From: a virus
DNA length: 37,131 bases
Reading direction: 5' to 3' (one strand)
Virus record (IMG/VR): IMGVR_UViG_3300047319_000670
Location: 1 to 37,131 of that record
Part shown: one piece after another, positions 36,338 to 37,131 of the stretch
Layout of the letters: each line of letters begins with the position of its first letter
Position numbering within the stretch: the stretch's first letter is position 1
Program-made: the position numbers and the translations under genes
The notes under the pieces: model-generated
What the model was told of the DNA's origin: nothing
What the model saw: only the letters and a program-made list of their open reading frames with translations
Database searches by the model: none

Positions 36338-37131
36338 ATGGACGTCGCAAAGCACGATCCGCCAACCGACAACCTCGTCCGCGGCGTGTTCCCCGGCGAG
36401 CTCGGGCTGCGCGACACCACCGACGCTATGCCGACGATGGAGGTCGGGTTCGCCCGGTACAACGAGCCGACCGAGATCAACTCCGTGTTCGAGGGGAACT
36501 TCATCGAGCGGGTCGCGCCGGGCGCGTTCACGAAAACGATCCGGGAGAACATGGGGCAGATGCGCGCCCTGTTCAACCACGGCAAAGACCCGTCGATGGG
36601 CGAGAAGGTGCTCGGCCCGATCGCCGCGATACGCGACACCGAAGACGGGCCAGTCGCGGACGTCCCTCTACTCGACACGTCCTACAACCGCGACCTGCTC
36701 CCCGGCCTGAAAGCCGGCGTCTACGGGTCAAGCTTCCGGTTCAAAGTGTTGCGCGAGGACTACGTCCCGAAGCCGGGAAAATCCAGCGGTAACCCGCGCG
36801 GCCTCCCGGAGCGGACAATCACCGAGGCGCGGCTGTTCGAGCTCGGCCCCGTCACGTTCCCCGCGTACGCCGGCGCTACCGCCGGGGTTCGCAGCCTGAC
36901 CGACCGGTTCCGCTTGGCTGACCTTCGCCCGGAGGAGATCGCGGCTTTGAAGGATCGGATGGACACCGAGGATTTGGCGACGCTGGCGGAGATGATCCAG
37001 CTGGGCGCCTCCTACATCGAGGACCAGGACGAGCCAGAGGACCAGAAGAACGTTCCGGTCATGGAGAACGCGCTCGCGATCCTCGCAAGCCTTGTGCCCG
37101 TCGAGGTGGCGGACACGGAACCCCCCGAACC
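36338..37131 (+). CDS. HK97-type prohead protease, N-terminal part of a protease-capsid fusion ORF
   Basis: The ORF runs off the right end without a stop and continues in frame at base 128 (the terminal repeat covers the join). The protease part spans about residues 1-190: VGFARYNEPTEINSVFEGNFIERVAPGAF is the family start, His81 in ALFNHGKDP and Ser131/132 in YGSSFRFKV are the likely catalytic pair with Glu169 in LFELGPVTFPAYAGA as third residue. Next comes a helical then acidic linker (LRPEEIAALKDRMDTEDLA, EDQDEPEDQK). It cleaves the scaffold (delta) part of the capsid protein during head maturation. ATG 36338 follows a weak AAGGGGG site. The contig end cuts the gene only artificially. Confidence 0.95.
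   Translation, partial: MDVAKHDPPTDNLVRGVFPGELGLRDTTDAMPTMEVGFARYNEPTEINSVFEGNFIERVAPGAFTKTIRENMGQMRALFNHGKDPSMGEKVLGPIAAIRDTEDGPVADVPLLDTSYNRDLLPGLKAGVYGSSFRFKVLREDYVPKPGKSSGNPRGLPERTITEARLFELGPVTFPAYAGATAGVRSLTDRFRLADLRPEEIAALKDRMDTEDLATLAEMIQLGASYIEDQDEPEDQKNVPVMENALAILASLVPVEVADTEPPE
37005..37131. repeat. Terminal direct repeat, right copy
   Basis: Exact copy of bases 1-127; see the left copy. It shows the molecule is circular or circularly permuted with a unit length of 37,004 bp. Confidence 0.95.

Overview
This window is one complete genome unit of a tailed, siphovirus-type phage with an HK97-fold capsid, almost certainly infecting a high-GC actinobacterium. The last 127 bases (37005-37131) repeat the first 127 exactly, so the contig closes into a circle of 37,004 bp; the prohead protease/major capsid gene runs across that junction. 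Evidence for an actinobacterial host is high GC, very frequent GTG starts, 4-base start/stop overlaps, three promoters whose -10 box lies only 6-7 nt before the start codon (leaderless mRNAs), and SOS-type boxes of the form CGAAC-N4-GTTCG. The exact host and lineage cannot be read from the sequence alone.

Layout. (a) 33 to 37 kb and 0 to 19.2 kb, plus strand: HNH endonuclease, large terminase, a tiny membrane protein, portal, protease fused in frame to the major capsid protein, then an unusual 7.3-kb island (three glycosyltransferase-like genes and six beta-rich putative decoration proteins, one with 17 copies of a 20-residue repeat), then head-tail connector, tail terminator, tail tube, HK97-gp10-like protein, frameshifted tail chaperones, tape measure, baseplate and tail fibre proteins, a CHAP endolysin and a cassette of four small membrane proteins. 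A strong hairpin at 19183-19220 closes the unit. (b) 19.2 to 22.5 kb, minus strand: a secreted lysozyme/Rpf-like protein, an HNH protein and a mini-LexA repressor with an SOS-type box inside its own promoter; a 344-bp gene-free stretch; then an ERF recombinase operon headed by a ribbon-helix-helix protein. (c) 22.58 to 30.73 kb, plus strand: an early operon from a divergent leaderless promoter, with small unknown proteins joined by a repeated start/stop junction sequence, a PPC-motif protein and an MT-A70 DNA methylase, and then a nonulosonic (pseudaminic) acid gene set: PseB-like dehydratase, PseC-like aminotransferase, PseI-like synthase, PseF-like cytidylyltransferase, PseH-like acetyltransferase, three sugar-type methyltransferases (one on the opposite strand). 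(d) 30.8 to 33.3 kb: DNA-binding proteins, a WbqC-family protein and the HNH gene next to the terminase.

How it may work together (inference): genes 25393-30734 make a CMP-activated, possibly methylated pseudaminic-acid-like sugar, and the glycosyltransferases beside the capsid gene attach sugars to virion decoration proteins, or else the phage alters the host surface. A PseG hydrolase is not found, so one step must come from the host or from an unrecognised protein. No integrase, DNA polymerase, helicase, convincing small terminase or tRNA was seen. The repressor-like genes suggest a temperate or pseudo-temperate style, but without a recognisable integration system.
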